Below are positions 43,307 to 51,445 of a DNA stretch of 64,000 nt, in pieces. The notes beneath the pieces were generated by a model. It did not search any database. It had not been told where the DNA came from and saw nothing but the letters and a program-made list of their open reading frames with translations. Position 1 is the stretch's first letter; the number at the start of each line of letters is the position of its first letter. A program made the translations under genes and the position numbers. Source of the stretch: Bdellovibrionales bacterium (GTDB lineage: Bacteria; Bdellovibrionota; UBA1018; CAIMNF01); NCBI GenBank assembly GCA_018266375.1, contig JAFEAO010000007.1, positions 1 through 64,000 of the forward strand, given 5' to 3'.

Positions 43307-44239
43307 ATGCCTGCTCAAATTCAAAACACCGTTCTGAACAATACCAGATCGACCGTGATCAACATTAATGGCCAATTCGTGCCGGTTTCGGAGGCAAATG
43401 TCTCCGTTTTCGACCGTAGTTTCTTATACGGCGACAGTCTGTATGAGGTGGTCCGCACCTATCAGGGCAAACCGTTCCGCTTGAAAGAACATTTGAAACG
43501 CCTCGAAAAATCTGCCGCTCTTTGTCAGATGGAGTTTAGCCAGCCGATCGCAGAGTACGAACGCGAAATTTTGCGTTCGATCGAACACTTCCGTGCTCAA
43601 CCGGGGAAAGCACATGAAGACGTTTACTGCCGCATCGTCATTTCTCGCGGCGCCGGTAAAATCGGATTCGGATTGAAGAACGTGGAGACACCTTATCTTT
43701 ACGTGATCTACGTCGAGCCGATTTCGATGTTTCCGAACAAGCCCTTTGACCAAGGCGGAAAACTCCAGATCTCCGCGCGCACGCGCAACCTTCCAAACGC
43801 TCTCGATCCGGCGATGAAATCAGGCAACTACTTAAACAGCTTGCTTGCTTACCTCACCGCAGCCGACGCAGGCTACGACGACGCCCTTATGCTCGATTAC
43901 CAAGGCTTCATGACCGAAGGCACGACTTACAACATTTTTTACGTCAACCGCGGCATCGTCGCGACGTCTCCTCTGGATGTCGGAATTCTCGACGGCGTCA
44001 CTCGCCGCGCGATCATCGATCTTTGCGTTGAGCTCGGCATCCCGTGCCGCGAAGTTCGTTATCCCAAAAACTACTTGTACGAAGCCGATGAAGTATTCGT
44101 GTCGAGTTCGCTCAAAGAAGTTTTACCGGTGTTTGATCTCGATGGCAAAAAAATCAGCGGCGGCAAAGCCGGTCCGATCACGAAAATACTGAAAAACGCG
44201 TTCGATGAATTGGTGAAGAAAGAATTGCGCTTGAGTTAA
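43307..44239 (+). CDS. Class IV aminotransferase (branched-chain or D-amino-acid type)
   Basis: 310 residues of the PLP fold type IV. The catalytic Lys is in LDPAMKSGNYLNSLLA (near residue 172), FDRSFLYGDSLYEVVRTY and GFMTEGTTYNIFYV are conserved and VSSSLKEVLPV ends the domain. This family includes branched-chain aminotransferase, D-alanine aminotransferase and 4-amino-4-deoxychorismate lyase; the sequence does not decide. The leaderless-type start (TAAGCT box 6 nt before the ATG) faces hflX. Confidence 0.88.
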   Translation: MPAQIQNTVLNNTRSTVININGQFVPVSEANVSVFDRSFLYGDSLYEVVRTYQGKPFRLKEHLKRLEKSAALCQMEFSQPIAEYEREILRSIEHFRAQPGKAHEDVYCRIVISRGAGKIGFGLKNVETPYLYVIYVEPISMFPNKPFDQGGKLQISARTRNLPNALDPAMKSGNYLNSLLAYLTAADAGYDDALMLDYQGFMTEGTTYNIFYVNRGIVATSPLDVGILDGVTRRAIIDLCVELGIPCREVRYPKNYLYEADEVFVSSSLKEVLPVFDLDGKKISGGKAGPITKILKNAFDELVKKELRLS

Positions 44240-44278
44240 CGAGTTCGGTTGAAATACCCAATCGATCAAACTAGAGAA

Positions 44279-44728
44279 TTAAACAGATGGAATATTCTGG
44301 TCAAAATGAACGCCCTTACAAACTCCGTCGTTGAGATACTTCTGGATAAGGTTGTCGCGTTCCGCCTTGGTTTTAATACCTTTATTTAAAACTTTATCGA
44401 ACCTCCGATCAAATTGCGGACTCCCTTTGAAAACTGGACTTTTTGAATCCCTACTAGCGTCCCGAGCGCTTAGCGCTATAGTCCATTTTGTTCCCGTATT
44501 AAATATAGCGTATGGTGTTTCATTCCTATAAAGACAGAAAATCGGCAGACATCGGGAGGTAAGTTTATGATCTCCTGTGATAGAGGGTTTAATCATGACA
44601 TCACTTACCTCAGCATATCCACAACCTTGGACAGAAATCGTATTGTCACTGCCTCTTACCATTGTAAAGTCGCTTGCAAAAGCCGAAATGGACGTGGTCG
44701 CTATTAAACCAAAAATAATTTTTTTCAT
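44279..44728 (-). CDS. Small exported protein, unknown
   Basis: 149 residues: signal peptide (ending AFA), then a beta-rich domain with Cys pairs (GCGYAEV and RCLPIFCLY) and a C-terminal helical end. No family recognised. ATG 44728 has GAGG 6 nt upstream, better than the TTG at 44752. The region is somewhat more AT-rich than its neighbours. Monocistronic. Confidence 0.6.
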   Translation of the reverse strand: MKKIIFGLIATTSISAFASDFTMVRGSDNTISVQGCGYAEVSDVMIKPSITGDHKLTSRCLPIFCLYRNETPYAIFNTGTKWTIALSARDASRDSKSPVFKGSPQFDRRFDKVLNKGIKTKAERDNLIQKYLNDGVCKGVHFDQNIPSV

Positions 44729-44998
44729 TCTGTGCCTCACATTCTTATTCAATCGTTAATGCTTTCCGCGCATCTAACGGCCCAAGCCCTTCGTGTTTCG
44801 ATGCAAGCCCGGACTCATGGGTTAAAGCTCGATCTAATTATTAAACACACGAAATTTAATACGACGCATCACTTTATTCAAGGCCAAACTCCAAAGCTGT
44901 ATTTTCTTCAAAGATTGGGGGCGTTGCTCAACTGGAACAGTTGTAACAGGTTAGGCACACGCTATCCCCTGTATTTAAATAGGGGCCTTACAGAAAAT

Positions 44999-45808
44999 TC
45001 AAATCTTCCGCATGATCTGCTTGTGGAGCAAACCGTTTGAAGCGAGCACTTCGTCGCCGTGAGCGTTAAATTTGTCACCATCGAAATCGGTGACCATTCC
45101 ACCCGCCTCGGAAACAAGCAGAGATCCGGCAGCAACGTCCCAGGGCGACAGATGGCGCTCCCAAAAGCCGTCAAACACACCACGCGCTGTGTACGCAAGA
45201 TCAAGCGCCGCACTACCCGGCCGGCGAACCGCACGCGCCGAGCCCGAAAGCTTTTCGAACGACGACATTTCGGTGTGAAGCGCTTTGTGCTGTTGATAAG
45301 TGAATCCGGTCGACAGCAGAGATTCACAAATCTTCGCCGTGCTCGAAACTTTCATGCGAGTACCGTTGACGTAAGCACCTTTGCCGCGAACCGCGGTGTA
45401 GAGATCGTCCAAAATCGGATGGTAAGTGACCGCTGCGACAATCTCTTTACCGACCTGAGCCGCAATCGTCGTGCAAAACATCGGGAACCGGTGGACAAAG
45501 TTAGTGGTGCCATCAAGCGGATCGACAATCCACATTCCCAAATCCTTCGAACCCATCGTCCCTTTGGAGTGAGTCTCTTCGGTCAGAAGCGCAAAATGCG
45601 GTTGCGCCTTCTTCAACACCTTCAGTGCGACCGCTTCGGCTTCGATGTCGGCGTTGGTCACTAATCCCAATTTGCCCTTTTCGCGAACGCGAAGCTTGCG
45701 GGTAAAGTGCTTGCGCATTACTTTGCCCGCCTCGAACGCCGCTTCCACGGCATAGGCAAGAAGTGCTTCGTATTCCATATCGAGTTTAGGTGCAGAAGGC
45801 TTCGGCAT
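44999..45808 (-). CDS. suhB: Inositol monophosphatase family protein
   Basis: 269 residues. Metal-binding motifs are intact: LLTEETHS (Glu), WIVDPLDGTTNFVHRFP (DPxDGT) and SPWDVAAGSLLVSEAGG (WD-AA-L). It dephosphorylates inositol 1-phosphate or related sugar phosphates; in E. coli SuhB also joins Nus antitermination complexes, so a link to rRNA transcription is possible but not shown. A start at codon 11 (MEYEALL) is an alternative. A TAAGCT box lies 7 nt before the ATG. Confidence 0.93.
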   Translation of the reverse strand: MPKPSAPKLDMEYEALLAYAVEAAFEAGKVMRKHFTRKLRVREKGKLGLVTNADIEAEAVALKVLKKAQPHFALLTEETHSKGTMGSKDLGMWIVDPLDGTTNFVHRFPMFCTTIAAQVGKEIVAAVTYHPILDDLYTAVRGKGAYVNGTRMKVSSTAKICESLLSTGFTYQQHKALHTEMSSFEKLSGSARAVRRPGSAALDLAYTARGVFDGFWERHLSPWDVAAGSLLVSEAGGMVTDFDGDKFNAHGDEVLASNGLLHKQIMRKI

Positions 45809-45952
45809 GAGGTCTAGCTTAAGTCAAATCATTGACGACGGCAATCGCGGAGTCGCAATGGCCCCGATCGCGTTTGACCCCCAATGACAGATCCTTTAAA
45901 CTCAGTAATGTAGAGGATTCTCCGTCCTCGGTCTAGGAGGGACCCTGGGTCT

Positions 45953-47164
45953 ATGCACTCATTCATTTATTTTTACTCTAAATTCACAGAAGAATTTCTA
46001 TTACTCGGTGGCGCCGGAATTTTTACCCTTCTCTCCGCCTATTGTTATCACTGGGTGATCAAACGCCGTCGTCTTGGCGCAGCTCGCAGCCAGGTTCCTT
46101 CCGGCGTGGTGAAAGCTTATTTGAATCAGCTCATCAATGAGGCGCAGTTCGTGCGCACGCAACTTTTCGGCCTTCTCGGAAACGAGGCCATCGACCCGAA
46201 TAAAATTCAAAATCTCTTCGCACTTCGCGGTGCTGAAGCAGGCGTCGCACCGGCCGCTGACGGATCCGTTCCTTTCAATGTCACTTCCGAAACGGTTTCA
46301 ACAGGCGCAAGTTTTAGCGGCGCTCCCGGTGGCGGAGTTCCAGGCGATCTGTTCGAGCGCCTGAAAGCACTCGAAGGCCAACTCGTTCAAAAAGAAACGC
46401 TCGTCGTAAACATTAACGTCGAGAAGACTCGCCTCCTCGAAGAGATCGAGAATCTGAAGCAGAACCAAAAAGCGCTTCAAAACAGCAACGCCATGAGCGC
46501 GGGGCAGGACGAGTTGCTTAAAAAGATTAAAAACCTCGAAGAACGCCTCGAAGAATACGCTCTCTTTGAGGACGACCTTGCCAACCTGAAACGCTTGCAG
46601 CAAGAAAACAACACGCTTAAAAAACGCCTTGAAGACAACGGAATGAACGCAACCGTGATTCCTGCCAGTGCAGCCGAGCCTGTCGTTGAAACCGTGATCC
46701 CAGGCGACGGCCCTTCTCCGAAAGAAGAAAAGCAGACGATCGAAGCGGCGAAGAAATCGACCACTTCTCTCGACAAGAAGACGATCGACACCCTTCTCGA
46801 TGGCGAATCGCCGATCGCTACCGCGGAACCGAAGATCGAACCGACTGTCGCACCGAAAGCCGCGGTTGCAGCCGGGAAAGAGGACAATTTCGAGAAGCTC
46901 GTCGACTCGGTCGAGAACAGCCTGGGCGCGAAACCGGGCGTCCCCGGTCCGACTCTCACCGCGGTTCCATCGCCTGCGACTGAAGCGACAGCAAAGCCTG
47001 AAGCCAAAGCAGCGGCTCCGTCACCTGCAGCCGAGAAAGCCGCATCGGCAGCTCCCGCATCGGCAGCTCCCGCATCGGCAGCTCCAACTGTAAACGCAAG
47101 CCCGGTTTCCGAGAAGTCAGACGAAGAGCTCCTCAAAGAGTTCGAGAATCTTTTGAACTCGTAA
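45953..47164 (+). CDS. Membrane-anchored coiled-coil protein, unknown
   Basis: 403 residues. One N-terminal hydrophobic segment (EEFLLLGGAGIFTLLSAY) ahead of a basic VIKRRR stop-transfer suggests an inner membrane anchor with the rest in the cytosol. A predicted coiled coil (about 140-230, LVQKETLVVNINVEKTRLLE onward) is followed by an Ala/Pro/Glu-rich tail. Three tandem copies of PASAA occur near residue 365, from a 15-bp DNA repeat. Function unknown. GGAGGG lies 14 nt before the ATG, rather far. Confidence 0.65.
   Translation: MHSFIYFYSKFTEEFLLLGGAGIFTLLSAYCYHWVIKRRRLGAARSQVPSGVVKAYLNQLINEAQFVRTQLFGLLGNEAIDPNKIQNLFALRGAEAGVAPAADGSVPFNVTSETVSTGASFSGAPGGGVPGDLFERLKALEGQLVQKETLVVNINVEKTRLLEEIENLKQNQKALQNSNAMSAGQDELLKKIKNLEERLEEYALFEDDLANLKRLQQENNTLKKRLEDNGMNATVIPASAAEPVVETVIPGDGPSPKEEKQTIEAAKKSTTSLDKKTIDTLLDGESPIATAEPKIEPTVAPKAAVAAGKEDNFEKLVDSVENSLGAKPGVPGPTLTAVPSPATEATAKPEAKAAAPSPAAEKAASAAPASAAPASAAPTVNASPVSEKSDEELLKEFENLLNS
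47041..47085 (+). repeat. Three tandem 15-bp repeats inside the coiled-coil gene
   Basis: The unit gcatcggcagctccc occurs about three times in a row and codes for repeated ASAAP residues. Such repeats can change number by slippage; the length is a multiple of three, so the reading frame would be kept. Confidence 0.75.
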
Positions 47165-47186
47165 TACTAAATTAGAAAAAACTGAT

Positions 47187-47756
47187 TTACGGGTTCGTTG
47201 ATGAATCCAGCGAGGTGCTATCCATCTCTTGCTTCAGCTTTTGATTCTCGATGTTCTGAATCTTATTTTTGAATTCGACAAGCTTGCCGATGCGATACAA
47301 GAGCGAGTTCTCCTGAATGCCGTCGGTCTCCAGATTCTTCCAACCCTCAAGCACGTCGCGCTGGAACTGCTGTTCTTTTTGCACGCTCACCCGCACCGAC
47401 TGTTGGCCTTCGTAAAACCCTTTCGCGAGAGTCACGCGCACGCGGTATTGCGCCTTCACGTACGGGCTCACCGACCCGGCTGAGTCGATCAGGTTCCGCT
47501 CGGCGGTATTATCGATCCACTTGGTTTGAAGCGTGCCGTTTTCACGGTTCACGACATCCATCGGACTCGCCTTCAAAGCCTCGACCGCCGCTTCCCACGC
47601 GAACGAATAATCGGCGAGAAATATCTTCGAAAAAACTTGCTCCGAATCACCGCCCACTGATTTTTTGTACGCGCTCATGCAACCGGTCAACCCCAGGGGC
47701 GAAACCGACAGCATCGCAAGCGTCAATACGGTGATAGCTTTGATACAGACTTTCAT
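47187..47756 (-). CDS. Lipoprotein, unknown
   Basis: 189 residues with a lipobox (LGLTGCMS) after the signal peptide. The mature part (FSKIFLADYSFAWEAAVEAL, then ENGTLQTKWID and YRVRVTLAKG) looks like one alpha-beta domain of the kind found in outer membrane lipoproteins of unknown role. A TACACT box lies 7 nt before the ATG. Its start and that of kdsD are only 23 bp apart and divergent. Confidence 0.7.
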   Translation of the reverse strand: MKVCIKAITVLTLAMLSVSPLGLTGCMSAYKKSVGGDSEQVFSKIFLADYSFAWEAAVEALKASPMDVVNRENGTLQTKWIDNTAERNLIDSAGSVSPYVKAQYRVRVTLAKGFYEGQQSVRVSVQKEQQFQRDVLEGWKNLETDGIQENSLLYRIGKLVEFKNKIQNIENQKLKQEMDSTSLDSSTNP

Positions 47757-47779
47757 GCCTTTTAGTGTATCATAGAGCC
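47757..47779. promoter_or_regulatory. 23-bp bidirectional promoter core
   Basis: The complete gap between two divergent ATGs. On the plus strand TATCAT (47768-47773) lies 6 nt before the kdsD-like ATG; on the minus strand TACACT lies 7 nt before the lipoprotein ATG. The two boxes overlap in a nearly symmetric sequence. Both -35 regions would lie inside the opposite gene. Confidence 0.5.
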
Positions 47780-48763
47780 ATGAGCTTCAAAGAATTTTGC
47801 CGTGTTTTAAAGGTGGAATCCAACGCCCTTCAAGAGAGCCTCGCGCGCCTTGAGGCCAACGAAGCTAAATCGCGTACGGTTGAAAACGCGTTGAACCTGA
47901 TTTTGGATCGCACCCGCAATGGCGGCAAAGTCCTCGTTTGCGGTGTCGGCAAGTCGGGCAAAATCGCGGCGAAGTTCGCGGCGACGCTTTCGAGCACCGG
48001 CACTCCGGCAATTTATCTTCATCCGACCGAAGCCATGCACGGCGACCTAGGTGTCCTGTCCAAGCAAGACGTGGTCATCGCGATCAGCTACACCGGCAAC
48101 ACCGACGAGCTTGTGGGTCTTCTCCCATTCTTTGAAACGCGGAACACGCCGATGATCGGAATCGGCGGAAATCCGCAGTCTCGCCTCGGCGAAAAATGTA
48201 AATTTTGGATCGATGCTTCGGTCACCGAGGAAGCTTGCCCGCATCATCTGGCGCCCACCACGAGCACGACGGTCGCACTCGCGATCACCGACGCCATCGC
48301 CATCGCACTCATGCAAATGCGCGGCTTTACCGCCGAAGATTTTGCGCGTAACCATCCGGGCGGATCGCTCGGACGCCGTTTACAACTCAAAGTTTCAGAC
48401 CTCATGCATCCTCTGTCGAAAGCTCCAAGCGTGACGGCAACCGCCACCATGGACGAAGTTCTTAAACTTTCGACCGAGCGTAAGCTTGGGGCCGTTCTTG
48501 TCGTGGATCAGGCGACGCTGGTGGGAATCATCACCGATGGCGATATTCGCCGCGCTCTCTCACATAAAGAACGTTTTTTCCAACTTTTAGCGCGCGACAT
48601 TATGACAGCGAAGCCAATTTCAGTCAGTCCGATGCTCCTCGCCTTCGATGCACTCCGTAAAATGGAAGAGCGCGAGAGCCAAATCAGTGTATTGCCCGTC
48701 GTCAATGATCGGGGCTATGCGTTAGGTCTGATTCGAATTCACGATTTAGTTCAAACGCTATAA
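47780..48763 (+). CDS. kdsD: Arabinose-5-phosphate isomerase (KdsD/KpsF)
   Basis: 327 residues. The SIS sugar isomerase domain (VLVCGVGKSGKIAAKFAATL, STGTPAIYLHPTEAMHGDLG, ISYTGNTDELVGLLPF) precedes the motif RNHPGGSLGRRL, typical of KdsD/KpsF, and a pair of CBS domains (LSTERKLGAVLVVDQ and ILPV-like SVLPVVNDRGYAL). It converts ribulose 5-phosphate to arabinose 5-phosphate for KDO of the lipopolysaccharide. I start at ATG 47780, as the ORF upstream is inside the promoter. Confidence 0.95.
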   Translation: MSFKEFCRVLKVESNALQESLARLEANEAKSRTVENALNLILDRTRNGGKVLVCGVGKSGKIAAKFAATLSSTGTPAIYLHPTEAMHGDLGVLSKQDVVIAISYTGNTDELVGLLPFFETRNTPMIGIGGNPQSRLGEKCKFWIDASVTEEACPHHLAPTTSTTVALAITDAIAIALMQMRGFTAEDFARNHPGGSLGRRLQLKVSDLMHPLSKAPSVTATATMDEVLKLSTERKLGAVLVVDQATLVGIITDGDIRRALSHKERFFQLLARDIMTAKPISVSPMLLAFDALRKMEERESQISVLPVVNDRGYALGLIRIHDLVQTL

Positions 48764-48864
48764 GTCAAAAATGCCGCGGGCAAAAAACCCCTTTAATCTT
48801 GCGTACCTTAGGTTTCGCTCCTACCATAGTCCTATTAGTCAACTCGATGAAAGGACCACTCAAG

Positions 48865-49929
48865 ATGAACAGCAAACGTATTGTGAGCCTGTCAGTAGCA
48901 TGTGCATTCGCCCTCGCGGTTTTCGCGGCATGCACCAGCGACAGTGCAAAAGCAAAAGTAAATTTCGTTTATAAGGACGCGCCTAAACCAGGCATCGTCG
49001 CAAAAATTAACGGCGAAGAGATCACCGAAGACCAACTTATCGGCGACGCTCAACTCGAGCTCATGCAAATCAAGAAGCAAGAGTACGATTTGAAAATCGG
49101 CCAGTTGAACAAAATGGTTCAAGATAAAGTTCTCGGCGCGGAAGCCAAAAAAGAAGGCATCGCGACCACTGACGAGTTCATCGCTAAAAAGATCACCAAA
49201 GGCGATATCAAGATCTCTGATTCTGAGTATAAAAAATTCGTTAAAGAAAAGAACATCCCGGAGAGCAACATCAACGACCAAGTCAAAGAACGCATTTACT
49301 CTTACATGAAAGAGCAAAAGCGCGACGATATGGTTCAAGCTTACGTTGCAAAACTCACTAAGAACTCACCGATTGAAGTTTACTTCAAGAAGCCTAAATC
49401 CAACATTCAAGTCGATATCGGCCAAGCACCGATTGAAGGCGGCGAAAGCGCGAAAGTCACCATCGTTGAGTTCTCCGACTTCCAATGTCCGTTCTGCGGT
49501 CGCGCAGCGAAGACCGTTCAGGAAGTGCACAAGAAATACGGCAACAAAGTCCGTATCGCTTTCAAACACTTCCCACTCCCGATGCACAAAGACGCGGGTC
49601 CAGCGTCTGAAGCATCGATGTGCGTATTCGACCAAGGCAAAGACAAGTTCTGGAAGTTCCACGACATCGCATTTGCTAACCAAGACAAACTCGATTCTGA
49701 AAACTTGGCTAAACACGCTAAAGCAGCCGGTGCCGATGAGAAGAAGTTCAAAGAATGCTTCGACGGCCACAAGTATGCCGACTTCGTGAAGAAAGACCAG
49801 GCTTACGGCGAGAAGTTGGGCGTTCGTTCGACTCCGACTTTCTTCATCAACGGTCAACTCCTGAGCGGCGCGCTTCCAATCGAAGCGTTCTCAGAAGTAA
49901 TCGACGACGAGCTTGCTACCGCGAAGTAA
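48865..49929 (+). CDS. Lipoprotein with SurA-like N-domain and DsbA-like thioredoxin domain
   Basis: About 354 residues. Lipobox FAAC follows the signal peptide. The N-terminal half (VAKINGEEITEDQLIGDAQLEL, then a Lys-rich helical region) looks like the N-domain of SurA/PpiD-type chaperones but without a parvulin domain. The C-terminal half is DsbA/Thioredoxin_4-like: FSDFQCPFCGRAAKTV with CPFC and STPTFFINGQLL with cis-Pro. It should sit in the periplasm and oxidise or isomerise disulfides in client proteins. AAAGGA lies 9 nt upstream. A strong terminator follows. Confidence 0.85.
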   Translation: MNSKRIVSLSVACAFALAVFAACTSDSAKAKVNFVYKDAPKPGIVAKINGEEITEDQLIGDAQLELMQIKKQEYDLKIGQLNKMVQDKVLGAEAKKEGIATTDEFIAKKITKGDIKISDSEYKKFVKEKNIPESNINDQVKERIYSYMKEQKRDDMVQAYVAKLTKNSPIEVYFKKPKSNIQVDIGQAPIEGGESAKVTIVEFSDFQCPFCGRAAKTVQEVHKKYGNKVRIAFKHFPLPMHKDAGPASEASMCVFDQGKDKFWKFHDIAFANQDKLDSENLAKHAKAAGADEKKFKECFDGHKYADFVKKDQAYGEKLGVRSTPTFFINGQLLSGALPIEAFSEVIDDELATAK

Positions 49930-49950
49930 TCTTCGCTGATTCCAAATTTC

Positions 49951-49987
49951 AAAGAACCCAGGTTGGCTTCCAACCTGGGTTCTTTTT
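49951..49987 (+). terminator. Rho-independent terminator after the DsbA-like gene
   Basis: AAGAACCCAGGTTGG pairs perfectly with CCAACCTGGGTTCTT around a 3-nt loop, followed by TTT. A strong terminator, also separating murF transcription. Confidence 0.93.
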
Positions 49988-50001
49988 ATGACTAAGTCGT
50001 G

Positions 50002-50007
50002 TATAGT
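50002..50007 (+). promoter_or_regulatory. -10 box of murF, 7 nt before the ATG
   Basis: TATAGT (5/6 match) ends 7 nt before the murF ATG and no ribosome binding site is present. The -35 region falls in the preceding terminator and is poor. Confidence 0.45.
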
Positions 50008-50014
50008 AAAGACG

Positions 50015-51445
50015 ATGCCCTTTGCTTGGACGACATCTAAAATTGCTTCTATTCTGCACATTACGCCGCAAGCCGCCACTAGTGACGCGCCAATTTCGGA
50101 AATCATCACCGATTCACGCGCTATCAAACCCGACTGCCTGTTCGTGGCCATCAAAGGCGATCAATTCGATGGTCATGACTTTATCGGTCAGGCGATACAA
50201 AAGGGCGCCGCCGCGATCCTCACCGAAAAACCGGTCGAGAATCCGGGCAAAGCCGCTATCTTCCAAGTGCAGTCCAGCATGGCTTCGATTCGCAAGCTCG
50301 CTCAAGCCTTCCGCGAAAGTTTTTCGATTCCGGTCATCGCCGTTGTCGGTGCGGTCGGCAAGACCACGACCAAGGAATTGCTCTCTAGCATCCTTCTTGG
50401 CAAGTACGTAAACGTTTTAAAAACCGAAGGCAGCCTGAACGGGTTCTTAGGAATCCCGCTCACCCTCCTCCGCTTGCAAGGTAAAGATCAAATCGCGGTC
50501 GTTGAAATCGGCATCGACGAGATCGGGGCGATGGAACAGCACCTAGCGGTCGTTCAACCGACCCACGTGATTCTGACCGCGAACGGTCCCGAGCATCTCC
50601 ACCAACTGAAGACTGTGGAAATCGCAGCGAGCGAAGAATTAAAAGCGCTCGACTACGCACTCACTCGCGAGAAACCGATGGCGATCAACCTGAACGATGA
50701 GTTTGTCTTGCGCTGGTACCTCGGACACGCAACCCGCCTTCGTCGAAACGCTTACGTCACTTACTGTCTGAGTTGCCACATACCAATCGGCGTCCATCCC
50801 GATCTCACCGCCGATTACTCAGCTGCCGACTCGCGCGTTCAGATTCATCTTCCAGGCGGCTTGCTCTCTCTCGCAAGCCCGATCCCGGGCGAGCACCATG
50901 CTCACAACTTACTCGCCGCGGTTTCGATGGCAACGTTTTTTGAAATAACTCCAGAGCAGATTCAAACCGGCCTTCAGACCTTTAAAACCGCTTTTGGCCG
51001 GACGGAGCTTTATACGCTCCCAAACGGGGCCGAGGTGATCGGTGACTACTACAACTCCAATCCGACGTCGGTTAAAGCCGCGCTTCAGCTTCTCCAGTCG
51101 CGCGCAACGGGACACCAAACCCATGCTGTTTTAGGCGATATGCTCGAACTCGGCTCCGACGAGGAACTCTTCCATCGCGCACTAGCGCCGGTCATCCGCG
51201 CGACAAACGTCAAGTCGGTTTGGCTTTTCGGCGCGCGCATGAAGTGGCTACAGGACGAGCTAAAAAAGCAGTCCTACAACGCCGTCCAACACTTCGACAC
51301 CCACGATGCGCTGGTGCAGACGCTCAAACCTGCGATCAAAGACGGCGACCACGTCCTCATCAAAGGGTCACGCGGTATGAAGATGGAAAAAGTTTTGGAG
51401 CCGCTCATTGGTAACGCTGCCGCAGGCAAAACTCCGAGCAAGTAG
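50015..51445 (+). CDS. murF: UDP-MurNAc-tripeptide-D-Ala-D-Ala ligase
   Basis: 476 residues, normal length. Mur ligase domains in order: ITDSRAIKPDCLFVAIKG (N-terminal UDP-binding), AVVGAVGKTTTKELLSSIL (P-loop, near residue 115), EIGIDEIGAMEQH, then NLLAAVSMATFF and DYYNSNPTSVKAAL. It adds the D-Ala-D-Ala dipeptide in peptidoglycan precursor synthesis. ATG 50015 is preferred over the upstream ATG because the promoter lies between them. It is adjacent to sua5, whose ATG follows its stop. Confidence 0.96.
   Translation: MPFAWTTSKIASILHITPQAATSDAPISEIITDSRAIKPDCLFVAIKGDQFDGHDFIGQAIQKGAAAILTEKPVENPGKAAIFQVQSSMASIRKLAQAFRESFSIPVIAVVGAVGKTTTKELLSSILLGKYVNVLKTEGSLNGFLGIPLTLLRLQGKDQIAVVEIGIDEIGAMEQHLAVVQPTHVILTANGPEHLHQLKTVEIAASEELKALDYALTREKPMAINLNDEFVLRWYLGHATRLRRNAYVTYCLSCHIPIGVHPDLTADYSAADSRVQIHLPGGLLSLASPIPGEHHAHNLLAAVSMATFFEITPEQIQTGLQTFKTAFGRTELYTLPNGAEVIGDYYNSNPTSVKAALQLLQSRATGHQTHAVLGDMLELGSDEELFHRALAPVIRATNVKSVWLFGARMKWLQDELKKQSYNAVQHFDTHDALVQTLKPAIKDGDHVLIKGSRGMKMEKVLEPLIGNAAAGKTPSK

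Noticed and set aside
44732..45040. A plus-strand open frame of 102 codons in the gap between the 44279 gene and suhB
   Set aside because: It starts with GTG inside the start of the opposite gene, has no ribosome binding site and its composition does not look protein-like.
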